NCBI GenBank assembly: GCA_030040115.1
Contig: JASHUH010000301.1
Coordinates: 1 to 10,871, forward strand
Direction of reading: 5' to 3'
Source of the DNA: Acidobacteriaceae bacterium
GTDB taxonomy: Bacteria > Acidobacteriota > Terriglobia > Terriglobales > Acidobacteriaceae
Length of the DNA: 10,871 nucleotides
Part shown: one piece after another, positions 1 through 7,818 of the stretch
Layout of the letters: every line of letters begins with the position of its first letter
Numbering within the stretch: position 1 is the first letter of the stretch
Notes under the pieces: generated by a model
The model's database searches: none
Seen by the model: only the letters and a program-made list of their open reading frames with translations
What the model was told of the DNA's origin: nothing
Program-made: the position numbers and the translations under genes

Positions 1-583
1 GGTCGAGGACGCTCTTGGCTTCGAGGATGAACTCGACGGCGTCGCGCGCGGCGCCATAACCACCGGGGTTGGGGGTGACATAGTGGGCCTCGGCCTTGAC
101 GCGCTCGCGGGCATTGGCGACGGCGACGGCAAAGCCCACCTCACGCATCGCGGGAAGGTCGATGACGTCGTCGCCGACGTAGCAGATTTCATCGAGGGCG
201 ACGCCTTCCTGTTCCATGATCTTGCGAATGGCCTGCATTTTGAAGGCGCAGCCCTGGTAGACGAATTCGAGCTTGAGGTCGCGGGCGCGGGTGGCGACGG
301 TTTCGCTGATGCGCTTGGTGATGACGCCGCATTTGAGGCCGCCGAGGCGGGCCAGCGAGATGGCCGTGCCGTCGTGTGCGCTGTAGCCCTTGGCTTCCAT
401 CATGGTGGTGGAGCTTACGCCGAAGCCGATGCCGTGATTTTTCTGGAGTTCGTCCAAGGCGCTGCCGTGCGCTGCACTGGGGCTCCCCGGGACAAGCCAG
501 ATAGTGCCATCGGTGAGGACGCCATCGACGTCAAAGAGGATGATTTTGATTTTGCGGGCGCGATCCTGCGCGGAAGCCGTCAT
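1..583 (-). CDS. kdsC: KdsC-like HAD-family phosphatase (3-deoxy-D-manno-octulosonate 8-phosphate phosphatase), 3' end cut off by the window
   Basis: The reading frame opens at an ATG (581-583, read in reverse), with an in-frame TAA just upstream, and is open to the window edge, giving at least 194 residues. It carries the HAD motifs of the KdsC family. Motif I is DVDGVLTDG (nucleophile D18, acid D20). Motif II is the Thr in GVITKR (T89), motif III is K115 in YQGCAFK, and motif IV is VGDDVIDLPAM (D138, D139). A family-typical PGGYGA stretch lies near the end. The family hydrolyses Kdo-8-phosphate to Kdo and phosphate in the cytoplasm, for lipid A/LPS core synthesis. Proteobacterial KdsC is about 170-190 residues, so little is probably missing here. 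About 30 extra residues lie between motif I and the 'EAKGYSAHDG' segment, and the usual 'TGR' is 'TKR'. There is no strong Shine-Dalgarno site. It lies 91 nt downstream of the VWA gene and may share its transcript. A related HAD phosphatase acting on another sugar phosphate cannot be excluded. Confidence 0.85.
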   Translation of the reverse strand, partial: MTASAQDRARKIKIILFDVDGVLTDGTIWLVPGSPSAAHGSALDELQKNHGIGFGVSSTTMMEAKGYSAHDGTAISLARLGGLKCGVITKRISETVATRARDLKLEFVYQGCAFKMQAIRKIMEQEGVALDEICYVGDDVIDLPAMREVGFAVAVANARERVKAEAHYVTPNPGGYGAARDAVEFILEAKSVLD

Positions 584-674
584 GCTTTGATTTTATCGAT
601 TGACGCCTGGATTTGAGATGGCGGGGCTTTGCGGTTCGTTCCAGGAAGAGGCCGCAAAAAGACGGAAGTTCGTT

Positions 675-2843
675 TTACTCCGTTCCGCCGCTTCCAGAGG
701 CGGTGACGGCTTGCGTGCCGGCGACGGCTTGGGGCGGGCGCACCAGCACGGCGAAACGAGGGAAGGCGAAGCTACCCGCGGCGTCGTCGATGACGTTCAA
801 CTGGCAGAGATACTGGCCGGGCTTGAGACGGGCGAGCGGAACGTCGAGCTCGAAAGCCACGGCGTCGCGGCCTTCCTCATTGACCGCTCGGGCCCGAACC
901 AAAGGCGTTTCGTAGACCTTGGTCGATCCCTGAATCAGTTCCAGGCTGCTGAGCAGGTCGACAGCCGATTTAGGCTCCTTGGGCCCGCCCGGCTCGGATT
1001 TATCGCGCGCGGGATCGTAGACCTCAAAGAGCAGATACATGTGCTGGTCCTGGCGGAAGACGTGGCTGATGTTGGGAATGTATTCCTGGCCATTGCGCAC
1101 CAGTGGATCGATTTCCCTGCCGGGCGCTTTGCTGGGCTGGCGCACTGCGGCGAGCACGATGGAACTGATCTTGAGCGGCGCTTTTTTCATGTCGGGCAAG
1201 GTGATGTTGGCCATGAATGAGCCCATGCGCCCAGTCTGATTTTCGCGCACGACGAACTTGAGCGTGTATTTGCCCGGCGGCAGGTCAAAGCTGGTGGTGT
1301 ACTCGATGTTGCGCTGGCGAGCCTGGAGCGACTGGTCGAGATTGAGCTTGACGGTTTGGCGGGCGCGGCCGACGGGACGCTTCACCTCGTCGATCACCAC
1401 GCCGATGATATCGAGCGTCGCCTTGTCCTTGTCGCCGCCTTTCACAAACGGAATTTGCGAACCCGGAATGAGCAGTGAGACGGGCACGTAATATCGATTC
1501 TCGTTGAGGCGGAAATAGCTCGCGTCCATGTAGACGGGAATGTCGGTGGCGGGCAAATCGCTGGCCAGCTCATCTTCGAGTTCCTGCTCGCGATCTCCGC
1601 GGCCGGAGTGGCGGAAGTCGGCAGGCGCATAGTAGCCGGGCCGGTATTGGAGCTTGATGCCGGGGCGATCGATCCTGATGCTCAGGCGTCGATACTTGCC
1701 GTCGCGCGCGGGGTTGGTGGAGTGATAGCCGATGGCGTAATAGGCGGAGGTGTCGTTCTGGACCTGGGCAAAGGCGGGCGCAAAGTCGTTGGAATCGAAG
1801 AAAGCCTTGCCGCCGGTGTCGGTGGAGAGCGTGGCCATGACTTCCTGGGTGGCGAAGTTATTGTTCATGTTGTTCATGAGCGCGCCGCCGGTGTAGGCGC
1901 CCTGACCGCGCAGACTGCCGGTAGAGGCGTCGCCCAGAGGAAGAACGGCCTGCAGGCCGCGCGTGTCCACGCTATAGATAGCCAAGTTGGCGCGCACCGC
2001 CGTGTTGATGGCCGCCCGCAACGAGGCTTCGTTCTCAATGCCGTCGCGCTGGATTCCGCCGGAAAAATAGAGCAGCGACTTTTTCTCGCCGATCCGTTCG
2101 AGCGATTTCGAGATGGCCTGCAGGGCGAAGAGCTCGCGATCGGTGTTGATGTCGTTGTACTCCTCTTCGTCGGGCGTGTAGCCCGTAGTATCTTCCACCT
2201 GATTCGAGTTCGCGGTAGCCCCGAGAGCAAAGCCCTGCCCTTCGGTGCCGTTGTAGGCGCCTACTTCTCGGATCAACGCGTCCTTGTCGGCGGTGAAGTC
2301 CTGGTCCACACTGAGGGTGTCGCCGAGCGAAACCAGAGCCACGAGATCGGCGGGCTGCATGCGGGTGCGGAGAAACTGCTGCGCCGCGTCGACGCAACGA
2401 TCGAGATCCTCGGGCTGCATCGAAGTGAGATCGAAAAACATGACGATGAGGCGGTGATTGCGGAGATCTTCAGGCCGCGCCACGACCACGGCTTTAGGCC
2501 CGTTGGCGCTGTTCGGTCCTGCGGCCAAGCCGCTTACGGTCGCCTCGCGCAGAGGCGTAGCCATGTCGACGCTCTGGAAGTCGAAGGTGGCGATCTGCTG
2601 CTCTTTGCCGTCTTCGTAGACGCGGAAGTCGCTCTGCTTGAGGCCACGCACAATCTCGCCGGTTTTAGCGTCGCGGGCCACGACGTTGGTGAGCACGAGT
2701 TCACCGCGCAACTGCATGGTAAACCCGGCTTGGGGCGTCGTGGAGACTGCGGGAGTTTGCTGGGCGCTCATTGGCGGCGCCCCGGGAAGACCCAGAGCGA
2801 GTGTGGCGATGCCTGCTCCGATTTGCTGCGCCAACTTCCTCAT
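675..2843 (-). CDS. Secreted VWA-type protein of the 'VWFA-related Acidobacterial domain' family
   Basis: This is a 722-residue protein. I start it at ATG 2843, because GGGAG lies 7 nt upstream; a GTG at 2867 is also open but overlaps the upstream Shine-Dalgarno-like sequence. Residues 1-27 form a signal peptide (MRKLAQQ, a hydrophobic core, then a likely cut after PMSA). Residues 41-90 are a beta-rich lead-in (RGELVLTNVVARD ... SDFRVYEDGKEQQI), a stretch I associate with acidobacterial VWA proteins. The VWA-like fold spans about 128-365, with FFDLTSM at 136-142 where the metal site should begin, LLYFSGG at 257-263 and IYSVDTRGL at 289-297. After YYAIGYHSTN (368-377) and YRPGYYAP (400-407), the C-terminal 300 residues are beta-rich and unassigned. 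The metal-binding DxSxS motif is degenerate (D138, T140, M142). The likely role is a periplasmic or surface binding protein; its partner is unknown. It follows the TonB receptor gene by 73 nt, suggesting co-transcription. Confidence 0.88.
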   Translation of the reverse strand: MRKLAQQIGAGIATLALGLPGAPPMSAQQTPAVSTTPQAGFTMQLRGELVLTNVVARDAKTGEIVRGLKQSDFRVYEDGKEQQIATFDFQSVDMATPLREATVSGLAAGPNSANGPKAVVVARPEDLRNHRLIVMFFDLTSMQPEDLDRCVDAAQQFLRTRMQPADLVALVSLGDTLSVDQDFTADKDALIREVGAYNGTEGQGFALGATANSNQVEDTTGYTPDEEEYNDINTDRELFALQAISKSLERIGEKKSLLYFSGGIQRDGIENEASLRAAINTAVRANLAIYSVDTRGLQAVLPLGDASTGSLRGQGAYTGGALMNNMNNNFATQEVMATLSTDTGGKAFFDSNDFAPAFAQVQNDTSAYYAIGYHSTNPARDGKYRRLSIRIDRPGIKLQYRPGYYAPADFRHSGRGDREQELEDELASDLPATDIPVYMDASYFRLNENRYYVPVSLLIPGSQIPFVKGGDKDKATLDIIGVVIDEVKRPVGRARQTVKLNLDQSLQARQRNIEYTTSFDLPPGKYTLKFVVRENQTGRMGSFMANITLPDMKKAPLKISSIVLAAVRQPSKAPGREIDPLVRNGQEYIPNISHVFRQDQHMYLLFEVYDPARDKSEPGGPKEPKSAVDLLSSLELIQGSTKVYETPLVRARAVNEEGRDAVAFELDVPLARLKPGQYLCQLNVIDDAAGSFAFPRFAVLVRPPQAVAGTQAVTASGSGGTE

Positions 2844-2850
2844 TGTTTTG

Positions 2851-2855
2851 CTCCC
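2851..2855 (-). promoter_or_regulatory. Ribosome binding site deciding the VWA gene start
   Basis: Read on the minus strand, GGGAG is followed 7 nt later by the ATG at 2843. The protein from that ATG begins directly with a signal peptide. The alternative GTG at 2867 would add eight polar residues in front of the signal peptide and has no equally placed site. Confidence 0.55.
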
Positions 2856-2916
2856 GTTTTCCTCCACGGCCTTGGCGCGTTAAGAAATGCTCGCAGGTTA
2901 GCAAACTTAGTCCGCG

Positions 2917-5900
2917 CTAAAATCTGAAGCGCGCCATAAACTGGAACGACCGCATGGCGCCCACTGAGCTCACCTGGCCGAAGGTCGGCGAGCCCACGGT
3001 AGTGTTCACGCCACTATATTGCACCGTGTTGAAGGCATTGTCGATAGTGGCGCGAATCTCCATACTCCGCGTCTCACCCAACTGCATGGTTTTTGAAAGC
3101 GCCATGTTGTTCTCGACCGTGCCCGGCCCCTCGATGGAGTTACGCGGTGCGTCGCCAAAGGCGTTGCAGTATCCGGGCGTAGCCGACGGCAGCGAATAAG
3201 CCGCCGGGTTGAACCACTCGAGCAACGATCCGCCCCCGGCGGTAACCGAAACTCCCGGCACGCGGTTGGCGCGCAGCGCGCCCGCGGTGCCGCAGGCAAC
3301 GCCGGTGGCTGTGGGCGTATAAGTGGGCGTGAGCCAGCCGCCGCTGGCAAAGGTAAAGTTGCCGGAAATGGAGAGGCCCTCGAGGATATGGTCGCCCGCG
3401 CCTGTGGTGAGCCAGCGCTTATCCTGGCCGAAGGGCAGTTCGTAAAGATACGTGCCGCTGACCGAATGGCGAGGGACCAGACTCGAGTTGCCTTCTTCGG
3501 CGGCCAAGTCCTGCCAGTTTTGCGCCACCGTGGCCGAGCTTCCGTTCACCGCGCTGGCGTCGTCAATGGCGTGCGCGAACTGGTAGTTGGCGCCCATCGC
3601 CACGCCGCCCGATAAACGCTTATTCACCCGGAGCGTGCCCGCGCTCATCTTGTAAAAACCGAGCGCTTGATCATAGTCGAAAACCAGGCCGGTGGGATCC
3701 GCGCCGGGACTCGAGGGCGTGGCGCGCGGCGCGCTCATCATGTCCAGATGGTTGGCTTTCGAGCCGTTGTAGCCCACATTCATGACGATGCCCCAGGGCA
3801 GCGTTTTCTGCACGTCGAGGTTCCAGACCTCGACGTACGGAAGCGGATAATGCGGGTCGAGCGCGTAATTGCCCACACTGGCCGACACGGGAAACCCGTT
3901 GGCGAGCGTGAAGCAGGTCCCGGTTTGGACGCAGGCCGTGGAAGGCGTGTTACCCACGGATTCCTCATTGGTCTGCTCGTCGGTAAAGGGCGGCTGATGA
4001 GCCATAGTAGTGGCGAAGGTGGCATATTCACCGACCGAATAGTTCATACCGAAGCCGGCCCGGATTACGGTTTGGTTCACCTTGGGAACGCGCAGCGCCA
4101 AGCCCACGCGCGGGGCAAACGCCTTGCGCCAGGGGTAGACCAGGCTCGCGGGCAGTCCCGCTGCGCTGGCCTGGGCTTCGGTTTCGCTGATAAATCCATT
4201 GCTGGGATTGGTGAGCACATCGGCGAGGCGGCCGTATTTCTCTGTGTACGGCGCGTAATACTCGTAGCGCACGCCGTAATTCAGAGTCAGGTACGAAAGC
4301 GCCCGCCAATCGTCCATGGCGAAAGCGTCCATGGCGTTATCGCGGAGGTAGCTTTTGGCCAGCGAGGAGTTGAGCGTTGCGGATTGGGGAAGCCCAAGAA
4401 GGAAATCAGCGAGCGCCGAACCAGTGGTCGGGTCGCCGGCGGGGTCCTCGGTGAACAGACCCGTGAACGTGAAGCTTCCGGTGGCGTTCGAGCCGGCCAG
4501 GAAATCCCGGTGAACGCGGCGATAGTCGCCGCCGAAGCGCAGGTTGTGCGTGCCGTGTCTCCAGGCCAAGACCTCGGAGAAGGAGATGGTCTGGGCCAGC
4601 GAGAAGTTCGGCTGCTGCTCGCTCAAGCCGGTAATGTTGCTGAGGTTCACGTCGGGCAAGCCGTAGTTGAGCGGCACGTCATTGGGAACGATGACGCCGG
4701 CCGTGTAGCCGGGATTGATGGTCGTATCGGTGAAAAAGTTAATGGTGTCGCTGTTGCTGCGGTTCCAGCTGGTGTTGAAGATGCTGGTGATCCGGTGATA
4801 GCCAACCGTGTAGCCGGCCTGCAGCGAGTAGGAATCAGAGGCCTGTTTGCCGCCCAACTGCGGAAAGAGGTTCACCAGGTCCGACGCGGAATGAGCCCAG
4901 TTGTAGTTGAGGTTGACGCTCTGGCGCAAACTTTGGTTTTGCGACTGGCCGCGACGGCCAAATCCGCCAAAGCCGCCGCGTCCGCCCGGTGGGCCGGCGT
5001 TGGCGCCTAAGCTGCGCATATAGCGAACGCCGGCCTGAGTGGTGTTCGATTGCGCAGTGGTGAGCAGGTGGTAATTGTAGTTATTCGCCACATTGGCGCC
5101 GGTGAGATTCGGGGCAGGGAAGTAGTTCAACAGCGCGGCGGCTTGCGGCGCGATCTGCGTCGGAGGAATGATGTTGGGCGTTCCCAGATAGCTGAACTGC
5201 TGGCCGGTAGCGGGATCATAGATGGGGGCCAAGCCGAGAGCGGAGAAATCGCCGCTCCGCTCCGCCAGCGTGGGGACGGTGCCGTATTCATCCTCGGGGC
5301 TAGAGCTGCGCTGACCGGAAAGCGTGAAAAAGACCGTGTCTTTGCCGCTGGGTTTGAAGAGACCGGGAATGTAGGGCTCGCTCATGAAGGTGAGGCCGAA
5401 GCGGTTGGTTCCGTTGGCGGGCTGGAGTTGTGGCTGACCGCGGAGCGCGAAAGGCTCGGCGTTCAAGGCAGAGTTGCTTCCATCCCAGAAAATGGCGCCG
5501 TGGGGCTGGGCGGGATTGAAGTTGCGGAAGTTCCCGCGTCCCCCGAATCCGCCGCGCCCGCCACCGCCAAATCCGCCCCCTCCGAATCCGCCTCTGCCGG
5601 GGAACATTCCGCCGCCGCCCGCGAAAAGCGCGCCCCCGCCGATGAAAAGGGTGTTGCCTCCCATTCCGCCAAAGAGCCCTCCAGTGCCGGGAAGCTGCCC
5701 GCCGTTCTGCGCGCGGTAGGTCTCGAGCGCGTCGCGGAGGCGGTCCATATCGACCCCGGCAAGAGGACTGACCTGGCCCGATTGGCCGGAGACCGCCAAT
5801 GAGTCGCCGCCAAAATCGTTATTTGAGGCGATCGAGGGGAGCTCCGCTCCAGCGACTCCGGCGGCGCCGTTGGCGGTATCGGCGCCGCCGCCAAGGGCAT

Positions 5901-6489
5901 CCATCAGATTGAGGTTTTCCGCGCCATTGCCGGTTAACTGCTGGATGGCTTGGGCGGCCAAGCTCTCGATGCCGCCCGGATCGGCGCCGCGACGCGCCTC
6001 TTGCTGGGCCTGCTCGGCGACGCGAGAGGCTAGGATCAGCTGAAAATTCACGGTCCGGTCGCGTCCCGCCGCGTTGAGCAGCGCTTCGCCGGAGGCTTGG
6101 GCGAAGGCGGCGAAGTCGGTGCGGAGGACGTAGCGTCCGTCCTGCGGAATGGTCATGGACCAGGCGCCGGTGATGTCGGTGGTGGTGGAGTAACGCTTGC
6201 CGGTCAGCGTGTTCTGAGCGGTGATCGTCACGCCCGGGAGCGGGATATTGCCGCTCTTGGCCACGCCGTGCAGCCGGCCGCCGGCCATAGTCTGCGCCGC
6301 AATGGCCGGCGGGGCCTGGGCCGTCTGGGTGGATGGAGCTATGGTGGAGACTGGAGTGGAAGCTGCTGGACGCAATCTCCCTACCGAGCTATTTTGCCGT
6401 TCAGCCGCGGAGGTCTGCGCTGTTGCCGTCCAACAACCGGTCACGACAATTACCGCCGCGACCGCGCACGCCCGCATCTTTCCCCGCAT
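2917..6489 (-). CDS. Oar-like TonB-dependent receptor / carboxypeptidase-regulatory-like outer-membrane protein with a glycine-rich segment
   Basis: This 1190-residue protein starts at ATG 6489, preceded by GGGCGGG; a second ATG at 6477 is possible. A signal peptide covers about residues 1-25 (ATAQ/TS cut). A Pro/Thr/Ala/Gln-rich linker follows, then a CarboxypepD_reg-like beta-sandwich at about 68-152 (GRLHGVAKSGNIPLPGVTIT ... NFQLIL). Residues 155-330 are low-complexity and end in a glycine-rich run (264-318, FGG/RGG-type units). From about 331 the sequence reads as the barrel of Oar-like receptors: DSALNA-like SNSALNAEPF, TVPTLAERSGDFSAL (404-418), IYDPATGQQF, LLNYFPAPNL, LRFGGDYRR, DFLLGLPQSATL and LTLNYGVRYEYYAPYTEKYGR, ending at the C-terminal Phe of MARFRF. 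A second Gly/Arg stretch is at 496-513. Known family role: outer-membrane receptors or porin-like barrels, often for large substrates. The substrate here is unknown. No typical TonB plug is recognisable between the beta-sandwich and the barrel. It heads a possible transcript with the VWA gene. Confidence 0.88.
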   Translation of the reverse strand: MRGKMRACAVAAVIVVTGCWTATAQTSAAERQNSSVGRLRPAASTPVSTIAPSTQTAQAPPAIAAQTMAGGRLHGVAKSGNIPLPGVTITAQNTLTGKRYSTTTDITGAWSMTIPQDGRYVLRTDFAAFAQASGEALLNAAGRDRTVNFQLILASRVAEQAQQEARRGADPGGIESLAAQAIQQLTGNGAENLNLMDALGGGADTANGAAGVAGAELPSIASNNDFGGDSLAVSGQSGQVSPLAGVDMDRLRDALETYRAQNGGQLPGTGGLFGGMGGNTLFIGGGALFAGGGGMFPGRGGFGGGGFGGGGRGGFGGRGNFRNFNPAQPHGAIFWDGSNSALNAEPFALRGQPQLQPANGTNRFGLTFMSEPYIPGLFKPSGKDTVFFTLSGQRSSSPEDEYGTVPTLAERSGDFSALGLAPIYDPATGQQFSYLGTPNIIPPTQIAPQAAALLNYFPAPNLTGANVANNYNYHLLTTAQSNTTQAGVRYMRSLGANAGPPGGRGGFGGFGRRGQSQNQSLRQSVNLNYNWAHSASDLVNLFPQLGGKQASDSYSLQAGYTVGYHRITSIFNTSWNRSNSDTINFFTDTTINPGYTAGVIVPNDVPLNYGLPDVNLSNITGLSEQQPNFSLAQTISFSEVLAWRHGTHNLRFGGDYRRVHRDFLAGSNATGSFTFTGLFTEDPAGDPTTGSALADFLLGLPQSATLNSSLAKSYLRDNAMDAFAMDDWRALSYLTLNYGVRYEYYAPYTEKYGRLADVLTNPSNGFISETEAQASAAGLPASLVYPWRKAFAPRVGLALRVPKVNQTVIRAGFGMNYSVGEYATFATTMAHQPPFTDEQTNEESVGNTPSTACVQTGTCFTLANGFPVSASVGNYALDPHYPLPYVEVWNLDVQKTLPWGIVMNVGYNGSKANHLDMMSAPRATPSSPGADPTGLVFDYDQALGFYKMSAGTLRVNKRLSGGVAMGANYQFAHAIDDASAVNGSSATVAQNWQDLAAEEGNSSLVPRHSVSGTYLYELPFGQDKRWLTTGAGDHILEGLSISGNFTFASGGWLTPTYTPTATGVACGTAGALRANRVPGVSVTAGGGSLLEWFNPAAYSLPSATPGYCNAFGDAPRNSIEGPGTVENNMALSKTMQLGETRSMEIRATIDNAFNTVQYSGVNTTVGSPTFGQVSSVGAMRSFQFMARFRF
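5536..5700 (-). repeat. Glycine-rich low-complexity coding repeat (FGG/RGG-type units)
   Basis: This stretch encodes receptor residues 264-318, with irregular short units such as GGGG, FGGGG, GRGGFGG and GRGNF. The plus strand is dominated by CCGCC/CCGAATCCGCC blocks, so the coding strand has many runs of three or more G and could form quadruplex-like structures. The units are imperfect, so this is low-complexity sequence, not a clean tandem array. Confidence 0.75.
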
Positions 6490-6684
6490 TCACACCCGCC
6501 CTTCGATCCCATCCTTGCTCAATCTGACGAAACAGGCGGTGTGAAGGTTTACGGTGAGAAGCGCTGGGTTGGGGTCTCGACCGGCTCGCGAGGGGTCCAT
6601 CCATCGCGGGATCGGCGCTGAGTCACGATAGCTTTTCGATCCCGGGAATTGAGTGCGGTCCTTTCTGCTGTGGGCCGTACAATC

Positions 6685-6714
6685 GGGTCAGAAACAGGCG
6701 GGTCAGAAACAGGG
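6685..6714 (+). repeat. Two-copy 15-bp tandem repeat in the galT leader
   Basis: GGGTCAGAAACAGGC (6685-6699) is followed directly by GGGTCAGAAACAGGG (6700-6714), one mismatch apart. A further GGGTCAG begins at 6713 and runs into the AGGAG ribosome site of galT. The repeat lies between the candidate -10 and the start codon, so it would be transcribed as leader. Confidence 0.75.
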
Positions 6715-6717
6715 GTC

Positions 6718-6722
6718 AGGAG
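6718..6722 (+). promoter_or_regulatory. Ribosome binding site deciding the galT start
   Basis: AGGAG lies 5 nt before GTG 6728. The resulting protein is 347 residues, one shorter than E. coli GalT (348), and aligns from its first residues. The upstream ATG at 6653 would add 25 residues translated from the tandem repeat, which is unlikely. Confidence 0.7.
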
Positions 6723-6727
6723 CAAGC

Positions 6728-7771
6728 GTGGAGAAAGGCTGGCAGTTCCCGCATCTGCGGTGGAATCCGCTGCGGCGGTCGTGGGTGCTGGTTTCCCCAC
6801 AGCGCACCCAGCGGCCCTGGCAGGGCGAAGTGGGGCAAAAGTCCACGCCCGCGGAGGCCTGCTATGATCCGGAGTGTTATTTGTGTCCGGGGAATCGCCG
6901 CGCCGGCGGAGCGACAAATCCGGCATATCAGGGCGTTTTCGCCTTCGTAAACGACTACTCGGCGATCCTGCCGGAGATTCCGCCGATTACGTATGAGCCA
7001 TCTTCGCCGCTGCTCGGGGTCCGACCGGCTCGCGGAATTTGTAAGGTGCTATGTTTTCATCCCGACCATAGCCTCACGCTGGCGCGCATGACGCCTGCGG
7101 AGGTTCGCCGCGTGGTGGGCGCCTGGGCGCGCGAATCCCAGGAACTGGGCGGCCTCGATTGGATCGAGTACGTGCAGATTTTCGAGAATCGCGGGGCCAT
7201 GATGGGGGCCAGCAACCCGCATCCGCACTGCCAGATCTGGGCCACGGATTTTGTGCCCGACGAGCCGGCGGCGGAGACCGCAGCTCAAGCCGAGTATTTC
7301 GCGCGTAATGGGCGCTGCCTGCTTTGCGATTACGTCGCGACCGAACGCGCCGCCCAGGCACGGCTGATCTTCGAGAACGAGCACTTCGTCGCACTGGCGC
7401 CGTGGTGGGCGGTATGGCCGTTCGAGGTTCTGCTGGTAAGTCGCCGCCATTGTGGAGACCTGCCACAGCAGAGCAGCGCGGAGAGAGACGGGCTGGCCGA
7501 AGCATTGAAGCGGTTGACCACGCGCTACGACAATCTCTTTGAAACGTTCTTTCCGTACACGATGGGTTTCCACCAGGCGCCCGCCGATGGAGCCGAGCAT
7601 CCGGAGTGGCATTTTCACGCACACTTTCTGCCGCCGTTATTGCGCTCCGCCACGGTGCGGAAATTTATGGTGGGATTTGAAATGCTCGCCATGCCGCAGA
7701 GGGACATCACGGCGGAAACCGCTGCCGAACGGCTGAGAAATTGTTCGGACGAGCATTTCTTCCCACGATGA
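6728..7771 (+). CDS. galT: Galactose-1-phosphate uridylyltransferase (UDP-glucose--hexose-1-phosphate uridylyltransferase)
   Basis: This 347-residue protein belongs to class I GalT and starts at GTG 6728 behind AGGAG. It catalyses UDP-glucose + galactose-1-phosphate to UDP-galactose + glucose-1-phosphate, a Leloir-pathway step in the cytoplasm. The zinc ligands of the E. coli enzyme are all matched: C50 and C53 in CYLC, H114 in HPDH, and H165 in NPHPHCQ. The uridylylated active-site histidine is H167, followed by Q169. The second metal site histidines fit H282 (GFHQAP), H297 and H299 (HFHAHF). The C-terminal stretch PPLLRSATVRKFMVGFEML is nearly identical to the enterobacterial protein, by memory. 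It stands alone on its strand: no galK, galE or galM is visible, so the rest of the pathway must be elsewhere. It is divergent from the TonB receptor gene. Confidence 0.95.
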   Translation: MEKGWQFPHLRWNPLRRSWVLVSPQRTQRPWQGEVGQKSTPAEACYDPECYLCPGNRRAGGATNPAYQGVFAFVNDYSAILPEIPPITYEPSSPLLGVRPARGICKVLCFHPDHSLTLARMTPAEVRRVVGAWARESQELGGLDWIEYVQIFENRGAMMGASNPHPHCQIWATDFVPDEPAAETAAQAEYFARNGRCLLCDYVATERAAQARLIFENEHFVALAPWWAVWPFEVLLVSRRHCGDLPQQSSAERDGLAEALKRLTTRYDNLFETFFPYTMGFHQAPADGAEHPEWHFHAHFLPPLLRSATVRKFMVGFEMLAMPQRDITAETAAERLRNCSDEHFFPR

Positions 7772-7818
7772 AACTGGTCAAGTGGCGGTCAAAGAATGAG
7801 GCAGAAAACGGCGAGACA

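Larger units (their letters stand above)
6490..6727. other. Divergent intergenic region between the TonB receptor gene and galT
   Basis: These 238 bp must hold the promoters of both divergent genes. I see a TACAAT at 6678-6683 that could be a -10 for galT, but no acceptable -35 at 16-18 bp from it (TTGAGT at 6649 is 23 bp away). I found no convincing promoter for the receptor. The 3' end carries a 15-bp tandem repeat followed by the galT ribosome site. Confidence 0.5.

Noticed and set aside
628..658. TTTGCGG ... CCGCAAA inverted repeat between the VWA gene and kdsC, a possible terminator
   Set aside because: The 7-bp stem has a 17-nt loop, and on the transcribed (minus) strand it is followed by a GC-rich stretch with no T-run.
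1608..2927. 439-codon plus-strand open frame opposite the VWA gene
   Set aside because: It is an antisense shadow caused by high GC and codon bias; the minus strand encodes a coherent secreted protein with recognised motifs.
3667..5010. 447-codon plus-strand open frame opposite the TonB receptor
   Set aside because: It is an antisense shadow of the receptor barrel, with no coherent protein features.
6649..6683. TTGAGT and TACAAT as a galT promoter
   Set aside because: The spacer is 23 bp, too long for a sigma70-type promoter; only the -10-like part is plausible.
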